Positions 1 to 8,664 are shown, counted from the stretch's first letter. The stretch: 36,355 nucleotides of DNA from LB3-1 sp036401895 (GCA_036401895.1 DASWTW010000413.1:1-36355), one strand, 5' to 3'. Numbers and translations are program-made. Notes: generated from the sequence alone by a model not told the origin.

Positions 1-6
1 TCGACG

Positions 7-513
7 ATGGACTATATGTTGTTGAAGATCCAGGATACAGTCAAGATCAATGGAGAGACCAACCTCTCCGGCTTTACGAACTGTATCGAGGTGATGTCCT
101 TCAGCCACGGCGTTTCCAATCCGATCCAGACCTCGACCAGCAACACCGGCCGCACGGTTGGCCGTCCGCAGATGCAGGAGCTGACGATCAGCAAGGTGCT
201 GGATGCGACCACGCCGCACTTGAACTTCCACTGCGCCAAAGGCACCAACCTCGGCAAGACCGAGCTGCATCTGGTACGGCAGGACGGCTCGTCGGATGGC
301 GACAGCAAGAACGCCTTCGCCTACATGGTCTATGAGCTGACGGAGACCATGATCTCGTCGGTCATAGTCGGCGGCGGCGGCGGCCAGCCCATGGAGACCG
401 TCTCGCTGAACTTCAGCCAGATGACCTGGACCTACAAGCCGCAGGAGACCAAGACCGGCGCCAAGGGCAACGTGACCCACTCCTGGGATCAGGCCAAGAA
501 CACCGGCAGCTAG
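7..513 (+). CDS. hcp: Hcp family tube protein (TssD)
   Basis: This 168-residue protein has the size and character of Hcp, which forms the hexameric rings of the T6SS inner tube and is itself secreted. The order of strands, the Ser/Thr-rich N-terminal half with a GRP-type segment (about residues 49-54) and the closing SLNFSQMTWTY strand (about 132-143) fit the Hcp fold. A run of six glycines (about 121-126) lies in a loop before it. The identity is supported by the next genes, tssE, tssF and tssG, which follow in canonical order. The start is uncertain: ATG at 7 is used, an in-frame ATG lies at 16, and only six bases precede the gene, so no ribosome site can be judged. tssB and tssC would be expected just upstream, outside the window. 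Confidence 0.87.
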   Translation: MDYMLLKIQDTVKINGETNLSGFTNCIEVMSFSHGVSNPIQTSTSNTGRTVGRPQMQELTISKVLDATTPHLNFHCAKGTNLGKTELHLVRQDGSSDGDSKNAFAYMVYELTETMISSVIVGGGGGQPMETVSLNFSQMTWTYKPQETKTGAKGNVTHSWDQAKNTGS

Positions 514-524
514 GAGTAGGTGTC

Positions 525-1013
525 ATGAGCGATCCGGATCGGCGGGAAGATGTCGTCGCGCCACTCTTCGATCGGCTGCGCACAACCAAATCGGCGGCGG
601 AGCCTCAGCCGCTGACGACGTTGAGCCGGCGCGAGCTACACGAGTCGATCCGGCGGGAGCTGAGCGGGCTGCTGAATGTACGCAGCCCGCTGTCGGCCGA
701 TCGCTACTGTAGCCAGCCGCTGACGGTGCTGGACTACGGGATTCCCGATCTCACGGCGCTGTCCACGCGCAACGGCGACGACGCCAAACGGCTAAGTCGC
801 TTTGTGGCACGGGCGATCGCGGCGTTCGAGCCCCGGCTGGAGGCGGTCGAGGTCACGGTCACGCCGCTCGACGATCAGTCAGAGCTGCTGCTGACCTGCA
901 AGGGGCGGCTGGCCGGCGATCGGCTGGACGAGGCGCTGTATTTGACGGTGGTGATTCCGAGCCACGGCGGCACTGGGCAGGTGCTCCATGTCGAGCTGCC
1001 GCCGGAGCTTTAA
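525..1013 (+). CDS. tssE: T6SS baseplate subunit TssE (gp25-like)
   Basis: A 162-residue gpW/gp25-family protein. In the T6SS it is the wedge component that seeds sheath assembly, with TssF and TssG. Visible family features are the opening LFDRL (14-18), the ESIRRELSGLLNVRSPL segment (about 40-56), the YGIPDL motif (about 70-75) and the FEPRL plus alternating beta strand region (about 96-108). Length is within the usual range. The start ATG lies 11 bases after the hcp stop with a GGAG-type site in between, so the two genes are co-transcribed. It is followed by a 108-base spacer holding a degenerate repeat, after which tssF begins. Confidence 0.87.
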   Translation: MSDPDRREDVVAPLFDRLRTTKSAAEPQPLTTLSRRELHESIRRELSGLLNVRSPLSADRYCSQPLTVLDYGIPDLTALSTRNGDDAKRLSRFVARAIAAFEPRLEAVEVTVTPLDDQSELLLTCKGRLAGDRLDEALYLTVVIPSHGGTGQVLHVELPPEL

Positions 1014-1110
1014 GAACAGATAAACAAAAGAACCAAAGAACAAATGAACAAAGCCTCAATAGCATTACGTTGCGCTGCCTCGGTTCTAGGTTCTGGGTTC
1101 TAGGTTCTTC
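1014..1110 (+). repeat. Interspersed low-complexity repeat, copy 1
   Basis: The spacer between tssE and tssF has two parts. Bases 1014-1054 are A-rich with repeated GAACAAA-like words. Bases 1082-1110 are a degenerate heptamer array, GGTTCTA repeated about four times. The same two word families occur in reverse orientation in the spacer at 8488-8664, and the A-rich part alone occurs at 23944-23969. No ORF or clear hairpin explains it. Confidence 0.6.
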
Positions 1111-1121
1111 AAGGTGAGGAT

Positions 1122-3206
1122 ATGAGCGGGAGTCGCGAGGATCAGTTGCTAAAGTACTACATGCGTGAGCTGGCGTATCTGCGCGCGATGGGCGCGGAGT
1201 TTGCCGAGCAGCATCCCGCTGTCGCCGGGCGGCTGGATCTCGGCGAGCACCAGAGCAGCGATCCGCATGTCGAGCGGCTGCTGGAGTCGTTTGCGTTTCT
1301 CACGGGCCGCCTGCAATATCAGATCGACAGCGAGTTTCCCGAGATTCCCTCCGCGCTGCTGGATGTGCTCTACCCGCAGCTTCAAGCCCCGATCCCGTCG
1401 ATGTCGATCGCGCAGTTCGAGGTCGAGCCGAGCCAGGGCCAGCTGACGGCGGGCTTCAACATCGCGCGGCACACGCCGCTGTTGGCCAGGACGCATGACG
1501 GCCAGACCTGCTGGTTTCGCACGTGCTACCCGCTGACGCTGTGGCCGCTGGAAGTGACGGATGCGCGGCTGAATCTGTCGGCGCCCACAGGTCCTGTTCT
1601 GCGGCTACGGCTGGCTGCCGGCCCTGGCGTCGATCTGGCCACCCTGGAGTTGGACCGGCTGCGCTTCCATATGCGCGGCAATCAGCAGTTGGTCGCCGTG
1701 CTCTACGATCTGCTGTTTGGCTACGCCGACGCGGCCTATCTCGTGCCCGCCGACGAGAGTGCCGCACAGCAGGACGAGCTTCCTCTCAGCGCGGCGTGGC
1801 GGCTGCCCGCAGGCTCGCTGCGGCCGGTCGGGCTGGGGCCGGACGAGGCGGTGCTGCCGTATCCCGGTCACGCGCATCCAGCCTACCGCCTGCTGCAAGA
1901 ATATTTCGCCTTTCCCAAGAAATTTCATTTTTTCGAGATCGGCGGATTGGATCTGACGACGCTCGGCCCAGGGGTCGACACCTTCGAGATCGTGATCGCC
2001 TGCCGCAAAGAAACGCGCGCCGAGCTGCCCGCGCTGGAGCAGGTCCGCGATCTGATCCGGCGCGAAACCTTTAGCCTGGGCTGCACGCCGGTGATCAATC
2101 TTTTCAAACAGACGCTGGAGCCGGTGCGCCTGGATCATACGCAGTCGGAGTATCCGCTGATACCGGAGCTCCAGCGCCAGAGCACGATCGAAGTCCACTC
2201 GATCGAGCGGGTGGTTGCGGTGTCGGAGCAGGGCTCGGAGATGCGCACGCTCGCGCCGCTCTACGGGCTGGATCACACGACGCTGCGCCGCAATCAAAAG
2301 GCGTTCTGGCACGCCAGGCGGCTGCCCTACCGCAACGGCGCGCTGCCCGGCACCGAGATGATGCTGGCTTTCAAAGATCTGATGTTCAGCCCGCAGACGC
2401 CGGCCGCGCAGACGGTGTATGTTCACGCGCTGTGTACCAACCGCAATCTGGCCGAGCAGCTGGTGCCCGGCACGCGGCTACAGTTCGAGCAGGCCGCGCC
2501 GCTGCGCAGAATCACCTGTCTCGATAAGCCGACTGCGCAGGTCACGCCGCCATTGCGCGGCGGCAGCCTGTGGCGGCTGGTCTCGCAGCTGTCGCTCAAC
2601 CACCTGTCGCTGAGCGATCCGGTGCAGTTCGTCGTGGCCCGGCAGCATCGCGTCGATCTCAATAATCGCCGGTTCTCGCCTGAGCTGCGCGCGATCTTTG
2701 GCGATCATGGCCTGCGTCTCTCGTCTAACGTGCTGGTGAGCGAGCAGAGCGCCGCCGATGCCCAGGCGGCTCAGGTTTGGACGATCCAGGATCAGACCCA
2801 CGGCAAGACCTACACGATCGTCGAGGAGGGGCAGCAGCTCGCGGTCACGACCAACGCCGAGGCGCTGCACGCGCTGCGTGAGATCCTCACGCTGTACAGC
2901 GTGGTCGACGATCCGGTTCGGCAGCGGCAGATCCAGGGCATCGTCGATCTGGCGTGCCGGCGGGTGATGCGGCGCATCGGCGGCGACGGCTGGGGCGGCT
3001 TCGGGCGCGGCATCGAGATCACGCTGACCTTCGACCAGACGCTGTATCAGAACGAGAGCGCGCTGCTGCTGGCGACGGTGCTGAATCAATTTTTCTCGCT
3101 GTATGTCGGCGCGAATATGTTTACCCGGCTGGTCGCGCGGCGGCAGGCGAGCAAAGGAATCTGGAAACGATGGGAACCGCTGGCTGGTGGTCAGATAGTG
3201 CTCTAG
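1122..3206 (+). CDS. tssF: T6SS baseplate subunit TssF (VasA/ImpG)
   Basis: A 694-residue TssF, a little longer than the usual 580-630. It is the largest wedge protein of the T6SS baseplate and works in a complex with TssG and TssE. The N-terminus carries the family signature: a YMRELAYLR helix (about 13-21), FAEQHPAVAGRL (27-38), DPHVERLLESFAFL (47-60) and FPEIPSALLDVLYPQL (about 72-87). A central FFEIGGLDL segment and a C-terminal GGFGRGIEI strand are also typical. An AAGGTGAGGAT ribosome site precedes ATG at 1122. The end overlaps tssG by 37 bases, which points to coupled translation. Confidence 0.92.
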   Translation: MSGSREDQLLKYYMRELAYLRAMGAEFAEQHPAVAGRLDLGEHQSSDPHVERLLESFAFLTGRLQYQIDSEFPEIPSALLDVLYPQLQAPIPSMSIAQFEVEPSQGQLTAGFNIARHTPLLARTHDGQTCWFRTCYPLTLWPLEVTDARLNLSAPTGPVLRLRLAAGPGVDLATLELDRLRFHMRGNQQLVAVLYDLLFGYADAAYLVPADESAAQQDELPLSAAWRLPAGSLRPVGLGPDEAVLPYPGHAHPAYRLLQEYFAFPKKFHFFEIGGLDLTTLGPGVDTFEIVIACRKETRAELPALEQVRDLIRRETFSLGCTPVINLFKQTLEPVRLDHTQSEYPLIPELQRQSTIEVHSIERVVAVSEQGSEMRTLAPLYGLDHTTLRRNQKAFWHARRLPYRNGALPGTEMMLAFKDLMFSPQTPAAQTVYVHALCTNRNLAEQLVPGTRLQFEQAAPLRRITCLDKPTAQVTPPLRGGSLWRLVSQLSLNHLSLSDPVQFVVARQHRVDLNNRRFSPELRAIFGDHGLRLSSNVLVSEQSAADAQAAQVWTIQDQTHGKTYTIVEEGQQLAVTTNAEALHALREILTLYSVVDDPVRQRQIQGIVDLACRRVMRRIGGDGWGGFGRGIEITLTFDQTLYQNESALLLATVLNQFFSLYVGANMFTRLVARRQASKGIWKRWEPLAGGQIVL

Positions 3207-4189
3207 AAGATGCGCTGAGCAGCGACGGGCCGCGCTTCGATTTTTATCAGGCGGTCAGTCTGCTTGAGCTGCTCAACCCCGAGGCTACGCCGGTCGGCGA
3301 TGGCATTCGGCCGGATCGTGAGGCGGTGCGCTTTCAGTCGACGGTTGAGCAAGCGTTCACCGGCACTGACATTGCCTCGGTGGAGCCCGCCGCCGACGAC
3401 AGCGGCCAGGCGCTGATGCGCGTCAACTTCATGGGCCTGGCCGGCGCGCTGGGGCCGCTGCCCGCGCCGTACACGCGCATGGTGCTCAGCCGCCTGCAAG
3501 ACGGCGATACCGTCACGCGGGATTTTTTGGACATCTTCAATCACCGGCTGATCTCGCTGATGTACCGCGTGCGCAAAACGCATCGTGTCGGCTTCGGTGG
3601 AGCAGCGCCGGACGACGATCGCGTGGCCGGGTTTTTGTATGCGCTGCTCGGTCTCGGCACCGACGGCCTGCGCGATCGTCAGGCGATCCCGGATGCGGTG
3701 CTGCTGCGCTACGCCGGGTTGCTGGCACAGCAGCCGCGATCGGCGGCGGGCCTGCAAGCGCTGCTGGCCGACTACTTCAAAGTCGGCGTTGAGGTGCGCC
3801 AGTTTCGCGGCCACTGGATGCCGCTCGACGAGGACCAGTGGACGGCGATCGGCGTGAGCGGGCGCAACCAGGGACTTGGTCGCGGCGCGCTGCTCGGCCA
3901 GCGGATCTACGACGTGCAGGGCAAGCTGGAGATTCAGCTCGGCCCGCTGGATCTGCGCGAGTACCTAGATTTTCTGCCGGTCGGACAGGGCTTTCGCAGC
4001 CTGAGCGAGCTGGCGCGCTTTTATCTTCAGGAGACGATCGACTTTGAGCTGCGGCTGACGCTGAAAGCCGAGCAGGTTTCAGCGTTCAGCCTGGGCAGCG
4101 GTGAGAGTGCGCGCCTCGGCTGGACGACGTTTCTCAAGACGCAGCCGGCGCGCGCGGATGCGGCGGTGGGAGTGCGGATGGATGTTTGA
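3170..4189 (+). CDS. tssG: T6SS baseplate subunit TssG (VasB/ImpH)
   Basis: The ATG at 3170 gives a 339-residue protein, the normal TssG length; the open frame runs further upstream but that part reads as tssF in another frame. TssG clamps two TssF copies in the baseplate wedge. Family marks are FDFYQAVSLLE (23-33), NFMGLAGALGPLPAPYT (86-102), the FNHRLISLMYR helix (123-133) and the RGHWMPL strand. The start is 37 bases inside tssF, an overlap common for this pair. An AAGGAATCTGGAAACG stretch precedes the start. Confidence 0.9.
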   Translation: MGTAGWWSDSALEDALSSDGPRFDFYQAVSLLELLNPEATPVGDGIRPDREAVRFQSTVEQAFTGTDIASVEPAADDSGQALMRVNFMGLAGALGPLPAPYTRMVLSRLQDGDTVTRDFLDIFNHRLISLMYRVRKTHRVGFGGAAPDDDRVAGFLYALLGLGTDGLRDRQAIPDAVLLRYAGLLAQQPRSAAGLQALLADYFKVGVEVRQFRGHWMPLDEDQWTAIGVSGRNQGLGRGALLGQRIYDVQGKLEIQLGPLDLREYLDFLPVGQGFRSLSELARFYLQETIDFELRLTLKAEQVSAFSLGSGESARLGWTTFLKTQPARADAAVGVRMDV

Positions 4190-4272
4190 GTTGACGGCAA
4201 TGAATCGGTATTGGGCTCAGCGAGAGCCTGTGCGAAACAGCTGAAGCTGCACGCTTCACATGGAGAATAACC

Positions 4273-4887
4273 ATGGATGAGATTATCGTATACTATGGCT
4301 GGGGCCAGACTGCAAAATTCATGAGCTGGAGCCCGAATAGGCGATCAGACACGCTTGTGCTATGGGCGCACGGAATGCAGCACCACACCTACTTTGCGCC
4401 TGTCGGCGCTACTTCCCTTCCTCCGGCCAACTACGCTTTCACAATTCCGTTCGACAGTGCGCTCTATAACCCTGGATTTACAAATCCAGCAAATTGGCCC
4501 AAGCTGCGGTTGTATGTGAACCGGTTTTTGAGAGCAAAGAACCAGTTCAGAAGTGCTACGCCGCGTCATTATATTTATCCGTTTATTATTCCAGACGACA
4601 ATATTGTTGCTGCTTTGGATGATCTGGCAGAGCACAACCTTTGCGAGATCTTATATTTCACTGGCCTGGCTACCCTGGGTAACCCTGTCGACTATATCAC
4701 GTTCGAGCAGCTTCTACGGGCGCAAGTGCCGCATGAAGGGATGACCTTTGCGCAACGCTACTCATCATTCCTTTTGCTGACCTGTCGATCGAACGCCAAT
4801 CGCGGGATTGGAATGGGTGGAGCACCGCCGACAAGCCCGAATGGACTGTATCGAGCTGACCACAATCGGGTGATCTACATCCCCTGA
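4273..4887 (+). CDS. AT-rich cargo candidate, unknown function
   Basis: A 204-residue protein I do not recognise with certainty. It lies between baseplate genes and vgrG, where T6SS effectors and immunity genes are often placed. It has VLWAHGMQHHTYF (29-41), a proline/asparagine-rich loop, and a late LLLTCRSNANRG stretch (167-178). The HG-near-start and L-T/S-C-R-S-N-near-end layout is reminiscent of the Stv putative-adhesin/polymorphic-toxin domain, but this is only a resemblance. There is no signal peptide or membrane segment. Base composition is unlike its neighbours: bases 4561-4620 contain 22 G/C of 60, against 35 of 60 in bases 5041-5100 of the next gene, which suggests recent acquisition. 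GGAGAATAACC precedes ATG at 4273. It could be an effector or the immunity partner of the nuclease downstream. Confidence 0.6.
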   Translation: MDEIIVYYGWGQTAKFMSWSPNRRSDTLVLWAHGMQHHTYFAPVGATSLPPANYAFTIPFDSALYNPGFTNPANWPKLRLYVNRFLRAKNQFRSATPRHYIYPFIIPDDNIVAALDDLAEHNLCEILYFTGLATLGNPVDYITFEQLLRAQVPHEGMTFAQRYSSFLLLTCRSNANRGIGMGGAPPTSPNGLYRADHNRVIYIP

Positions 4888-4918
4888 TGACCTCCGGGTG
4901 GAAACGGACCATTCATCT

Positions 4919-5749
4919 ATGCCTTCGATGCGGATCATCAGCTGGAATAGCCGGGGCGAAACGTATGGCAAAGGCCAGGAGCTGCAACAGGCGCAGGCCT
5001 GGCTGGCGGCCAACTACGCCGGCAATAATCCCGATGTGGACGCCTTTGTGATTCAGGAAGCGCAGAACGCGGCCGGTGGTCCTGTCCGCATCATGATGAA
5101 CACCGACCCGGCAAACGGCGTCACGCTGGTCTCGCTGGGCGCGAACATCAACCGGCCGCCCGACCATACGACGGAGCTGGTCACCGGCGGCGGAGACGGC
5201 TATCTCTGCTGCACCCATACCAACGTCACGATCAACACACATCTCGCGCTCTGGAACTATGGGGCCGACGCAACGCTGACCGGCTGGATCAACAGCCTCA
5301 ATATGACGCAGCGCGGCGCAATGATGGCGGCGCGGGCGCAGCGGCCACCGGCCTACACAGAATTGACCGTCGGCGGCACTCCGGTTTTTCTGATCACCTG
5401 GCACGCGCCGCTGGGTGTTTCCGGGCTTGGCGCTGAAACCATGCCCGGCGGCGGGCTGATCGACGCCTATCTGGTCCTGGAGCAGAGCAATCTGTTGACC
5501 CAGGCGCAAACCTACGCTGGCGCTAACGGCGTGGTGATCATTGCGGCAGATCTGAACACGACCGAGAACGGGCTGAAGAAAAAATACTGGGGCCTCTACA
5601 AGCCGCTGCGCAATTTTAGGGGCCTCGGCAATCGCCTGGATCATATTCTGGCCTGGAAGCCCGGCGGCGGCAACGTCGTTGTCGATCAAGGCCATAACTC
5701 GGTGACGTCAAGCGATCACCAGATGATCTCGGCGCGCGTGACATGGTAG
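4919..5749 (+). CDS. EEP-fold nuclease (DNase I/CdtB-like), probable T6SS effector
   Basis: A 276-residue endonuclease/exonuclease/phosphatase-superfamily protein. All the metal and catalytic positions of the fold can be seen: SWN with Asn10, IQEAQ with Glu47, TWHAP with His162, AADLN with Asp211 and Asn213, NRLDHIL with Asp241, and SSDHQ with Asp266 and His267. The family cuts phosphodiester bonds; CdtB and DNase I cut DNA, other members cut RNA or phospholipids, so the substrate is inferred. It has no signal peptide, consistent with a cargo of an injection machine. The start is uncertain: a GTG at 4898, the ATG at 4919 used here, and an ATG at 4928 directly before the first beta strand, none with a good ribosome site. 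Confidence 0.78.
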   Translation: MPSMRIISWNSRGETYGKGQELQQAQAWLAANYAGNNPDVDAFVIQEAQNAAGGPVRIMMNTDPANGVTLVSLGANINRPPDHTTELVTGGGDGYLCCTHTNVTINTHLALWNYGADATLTGWINSLNMTQRGAMMAARAQRPPAYTELTVGGTPVFLITWHAPLGVSGLGAETMPGGGLIDAYLVLEQSNLLTQAQTYAGANGVVIIAADLNTTENGLKKKYWGLYKPLRNFRGLGNRLDHILAWKPGGGNVVVDQGHNSVTSSDHQMISARVTW

Positions 5750-5937
5750 CCGTCTGAAGCCGATTTTCGAAGGTCAGGGCTGAGCCAGGCCAAATGGAGC
5801 CGGCGCCTCTGGACTCGCGTTGATCTCGTTGGCCGGGCGAACGTTTCATACTGTGTGTAATCTTCCACAGCAATCCAGCAACACTCTATTTGTGCTCCGC
5901 TCAGCTTGCCGCAGCGCGCAGGAAAGGTAGCGATTCG

Positions 5938-6507
5938 ATGGCCTCAAGTGTGACAGCCTACCAGGGAGTGATCAATCCAGGGTGGATCACTGAGCTTGAT
6001 ACTATCGTGCAGGCGGCGGACAACAGCGGCGGGCAAAGCACCTTTAAGTTTGATACCTCGCGCTTCGAGGGTGGGATCGGCCCAAAAAGCACGCAGAGCA
6101 CCTATGCGGTCGGCGGTAGCTATTTTGAGCGCACCGTGCCGAACGGTGGGCCAACGCTCAAGCTCATCGGGCCGAGCGCATCGGTCGGATCGCAGCAATA
6201 TCATCAAAGCGTCAGCTCATCCGAGTGGCTGGGCAACCGATCCAGCGGCCTGCACGGCGAAATGTATCTGATCTGTGAAAAAGGCACCGATATTCAGTGG
6301 ACCTACGCGACCCAGGATAACTGCCTGTTTTGTCACGGCTATCTGCATATGCATCATATTCAGCACCAGGCTCTGCGTACCAATCCCTGGCCGCAGATGT
6401 GGCGGCATCCGCAGGGAATGTTCAATCTCCAGCAGGGCACGTCGGTGCTGGGTAAGGTCGTGAAGATCGACTTCAAAGGCGACATCAAGTACTACCAGAT
6501 TAGCTAA
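5938..6507 (+). CDS. Deaminase-like protein, probable T6SS effector
   Basis: A 189-residue protein whose centre reads HGEM (His106, Glu108) followed 20 residues later by CLFC (Cys129, Cys132). This His-x-Glu plus Cys-x-x-Cys layout is the zinc-binding and catalytic pattern of the cytidine-deaminase superfamily, which includes many polymorphic toxins acting on nucleic acid bases or nucleotides. The first 60 residues are Ser/Gly-rich and could serve as a delivery segment. Start: ATG 5938 is preceded by GGAAAGG at good spacing, whereas an upstream GTG-type start at 5890 has none. No signal peptide. It ends 26 bases before vgrG. No dedicated immunity gene is adjacent; the YwqK-like repeat protein at 9082 is a possible partner, since YwqK is the antitoxin of the deaminase toxin YwqJ in Bacillus. 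Confidence 0.55.
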   Translation: MASSVTAYQGVINPGWITELDTIVQAADNSGGQSTFKFDTSRFEGGIGPKSTQSTYAVGGSYFERTVPNGGPTLKLIGPSASVGSQQYHQSVSSSEWLGNRSSGLHGEMYLICEKGTDIQWTYATQDNCLFCHGYLHMHHIQHQALRTNPWPQMWRHPQGMFNLQQGTSVLGKVVKIDFKGDIKYYQIS

Positions 6508-6532
6508 CCGCCCCGTCACAAGGCTTATTATC

Positions 6533-8482
6533 ATGCCCTACACTCAGGCTAACAGCTATCTTTCCGTTTCCACGCCGCTGGGCAAGGATAAGCTCCTGCT
6601 CAAAATGCTGCACGGCACGGAAACGATCTCCGGTTTGTTTCACTACACGCTGGAGATGGTCTCGGAGGACAAGAACCTGAGCTTTGACAGCATCGTGGGC
6701 AAGAGCGCAACGGTGAGCCTGGCGATGGGCAACGACAGCACGCGCTACATCAACGGTGTCGTCGGGCGCTTCTACCAGGCGGGCACGGACGGTCAGTTCA
6801 CCACCTACTACGCCGAGCTGTATCCCTGGCTGTGGCTGCTCACGCTGACCTCCGACAGCCGGATCTTTCAGGCCAAGAGCGCGCCTGAGATTATCACGGC
6901 GGTCTTCGACGAGCTGGGCTTTAGCGACTACAAAAAATCGCTTTCGAAAACCTACACCGCCCGCGACTACTGCGTGCAATACCAGGAGACGGCCTTTCAG
7001 TTCGTGTCGCGGCTGATGGAGGACGAGGGCATCTCGTACTTCTTCGAGCATAGCGACGGCACGCATACGCTGGTGCTGGCCGACGACGCCGACGCCTTCG
7101 CGGCCTGTCCCGGCCTCAGCGGCGCGATCCGCTACCAGTCGTCGCTGGCGGGCGATACCACCGCTGACGCGATCACACAGTGTACCTTTGAGCGGCAGGT
7201 CACGCCCACGAAGTACGCCGTGGACGATTTCAACTTCGAAACGCCGAGCAACGACCTGCTGTCGAGCCAGGCGAGCGGCAGCGGCAACCTGGCGCTGTAC
7301 GAGTATCCGGCCGGTTTTACCGCCACAGGCGCGGGCAGCACCAAGGCCAAGCTGCGATTGGGCAGCCTCCAGGTGCCGAAAACTCTGCTGCGCGGCCAGA
7401 GCTTCAGTCCGGCTTTCACGCCCGGCCATACGTTTACGCTGGTCGGTCATGATCGCGACGAGGCCAACGCCAAGTACGTGCTGTGGCGCGTCTCGCACAG
7501 CGCCACGACCAACGGCTACACCAATAGCTTCGAGGCATTTCCCGCTAGCGTGCCGTTTTATCCGCAGCACCAGACGCCGCGCCCGGTGATTCCCGGCACG
7601 CAGACCGCGATCGTGGTGGGGCCGTCGGGCGAGGAGATTTTGACCGACAGCTATGGCCGCGTCAAGGTGCAGTTCCACTGGGATCGGCTGGGCAAAAGCG
7701 ACGAGAACAGCTCGTGCTGGATTCGGGTTGCGCAGGGCTGGGCCGGCAAAAGCTGGGGCAGTATCTTTATCCCGCGCATCGGCCAGGAGGTTGTGGTGAG
7801 CTTCCTCAACGGCGATCCCGACCGCCCGCTGATCACCGGCTGTGTGTATAACGCCGAGCAGACCGTGCCCTACGCGCTGCCGGGAGCGCAGACCCAGAGC
7901 ACGATCAAAAGCAATACCACCAAAGGCGGCAGCGGCTCCAACGAGATTCGCTTCGAGGATCTGAAAGACTCCGAGGAGCTGTATATGCACGCCCAGAAGG
8001 ATCTGAATATCCAGGTCGAAAAAGGCAATCGCGCGACGACGCTGGTGGAGGGCAACGATACGCTGAGCATCGCGAAAGGCAATCGCACAGTCGAGATCAA
8101 GACCGGCGATGAGACGCACAGCGTCAAGGGCAAGCGCGGCCTCACGATCACCGGCGACGAGACGCATACCAACGAGGCGAACTTTACCCAGAAGGTCAGC
8201 GGCAGCTTCACGCTCAACGTGGACGGCGACCTCACGATCGATGTGACGGGCTCGGTGACGATCAAGACCGGGCAATCCCTGAGCACCAAGGCCGGGATGA
8301 ACATCGAGAACAAGGCCGACATGAACATCGAAAACAAGGCCGGGATGAATCTCACCAACAAGGCCGAGATGTCGCTGACCAGCGAGGCCGGCTTGAGCAT
8401 GACCAACAAGGGCGGCGCGACGCACACCGTCGAGAGCGGCGGCATTCTGACAGTCAAGGGCGCGCTGGTCAAAATGAACTAA
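6533..8482 (+). CDS. vgrG: VgrG spike protein (TssI)
   Basis: A 649-residue VgrG, the trimeric puncturing spike on top of the Hcp tube. Domains in order are a gp27-like hub (about 1-340, with the DYCVQYQETAFQFVSRLMEDEGISYFFEH signature split around residues 145-170), a gp5-type OB fold (about 355-442, including DSYGRVKVQFHWD and SWGSIFIPRIGQEVVVSF), and a beta-helix needle (about 460-649). The needle ends in short repeats of the MNIENKA/MNLTNKA kind (about 588-625). There is no extra C-terminal enzyme domain, so this is a structural VgrG that relies on separate cargo. It follows the three cargo candidates and precedes the PAAR-like gene. Confidence 0.95.
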   Translation: MPYTQANSYLSVSTPLGKDKLLLKMLHGTETISGLFHYTLEMVSEDKNLSFDSIVGKSATVSLAMGNDSTRYINGVVGRFYQAGTDGQFTTYYAELYPWLWLLTLTSDSRIFQAKSAPEIITAVFDELGFSDYKKSLSKTYTARDYCVQYQETAFQFVSRLMEDEGISYFFEHSDGTHTLVLADDADAFAACPGLSGAIRYQSSLAGDTTADAITQCTFERQVTPTKYAVDDFNFETPSNDLLSSQASGSGNLALYEYPAGFTATGAGSTKAKLRLGSLQVPKTLLRGQSFSPAFTPGHTFTLVGHDRDEANAKYVLWRVSHSATTNGYTNSFEAFPASVPFYPQHQTPRPVIPGTQTAIVVGPSGEEILTDSYGRVKVQFHWDRLGKSDENSSCWIRVAQGWAGKSWGSIFIPRIGQEVVVSFLNGDPDRPLITGCVYNAEQTVPYALPGAQTQSTIKSNTTKGGSGSNEIRFEDLKDSEELYMHAQKDLNIQVEKGNRATTLVEGNDTLSIAKGNRTVEIKTGDETHSVKGKRGLTITGDETHTNEANFTQKVSGSFTLNVDGDLTIDVTGSVTIKTGQSLSTKAGMNIENKADMNIENKAGMNLTNKAEMSLTSEAGLSMTNKGGATHTVESGGILTVKGALVKMN

Positions 8483-8487
8483 CGGAA

Positions 8488-8664
8488 GAACCTAGAACCT
8501 AGAACTAAGAACCTAGAAGTACCGACCGGACTCCCCTCGCCTACCGCAACCGACGCAGAAGCCGGCGGAGGTTCGGGGAAGGGGCTGGGGGGTGAGGGCC
8601 CGAACCTAGAACAGTAGAGCGGCGAGCGATTTGTTCCTTTGTTCGTTTGTTTCTTTGTTCTCTC
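8488..8664 (-). repeat. Interspersed low-complexity repeat, copy 2
   Basis: The 197-base spacer between vgrG and the PAAR-like gene holds a degenerate heptamer array GAACCTA (8488-8519, and again 8602-8613), a G-rich segment (8560-8600, GGGAAGGGGCTGGGGGG type) and a T-rich tail of GTTTGTTCCTTT-like words (8630-8664). Reverse-complemented, the array and tail match the two parts of the spacer at 1014-1110. A normal ribosome site, AAGGAGATTGAACC, follows before ATG 8680. Confidence 0.6.

Noticed and set aside
6500..8425. A 641-codon open frame on the minus strand opposite vgrG
   Set aside because: It is the antisense of the well-supported vgrG, has no ribosome site and reads as repeated Val/Gly/Leu/Arg words that come from GC-rich codon bias.
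8488..8664. Repeats in the vgrG-PAAR spacer as a CRISPR array
   Set aside because: The units are seven bases, have no spacers of constant length, and no cas genes are near.
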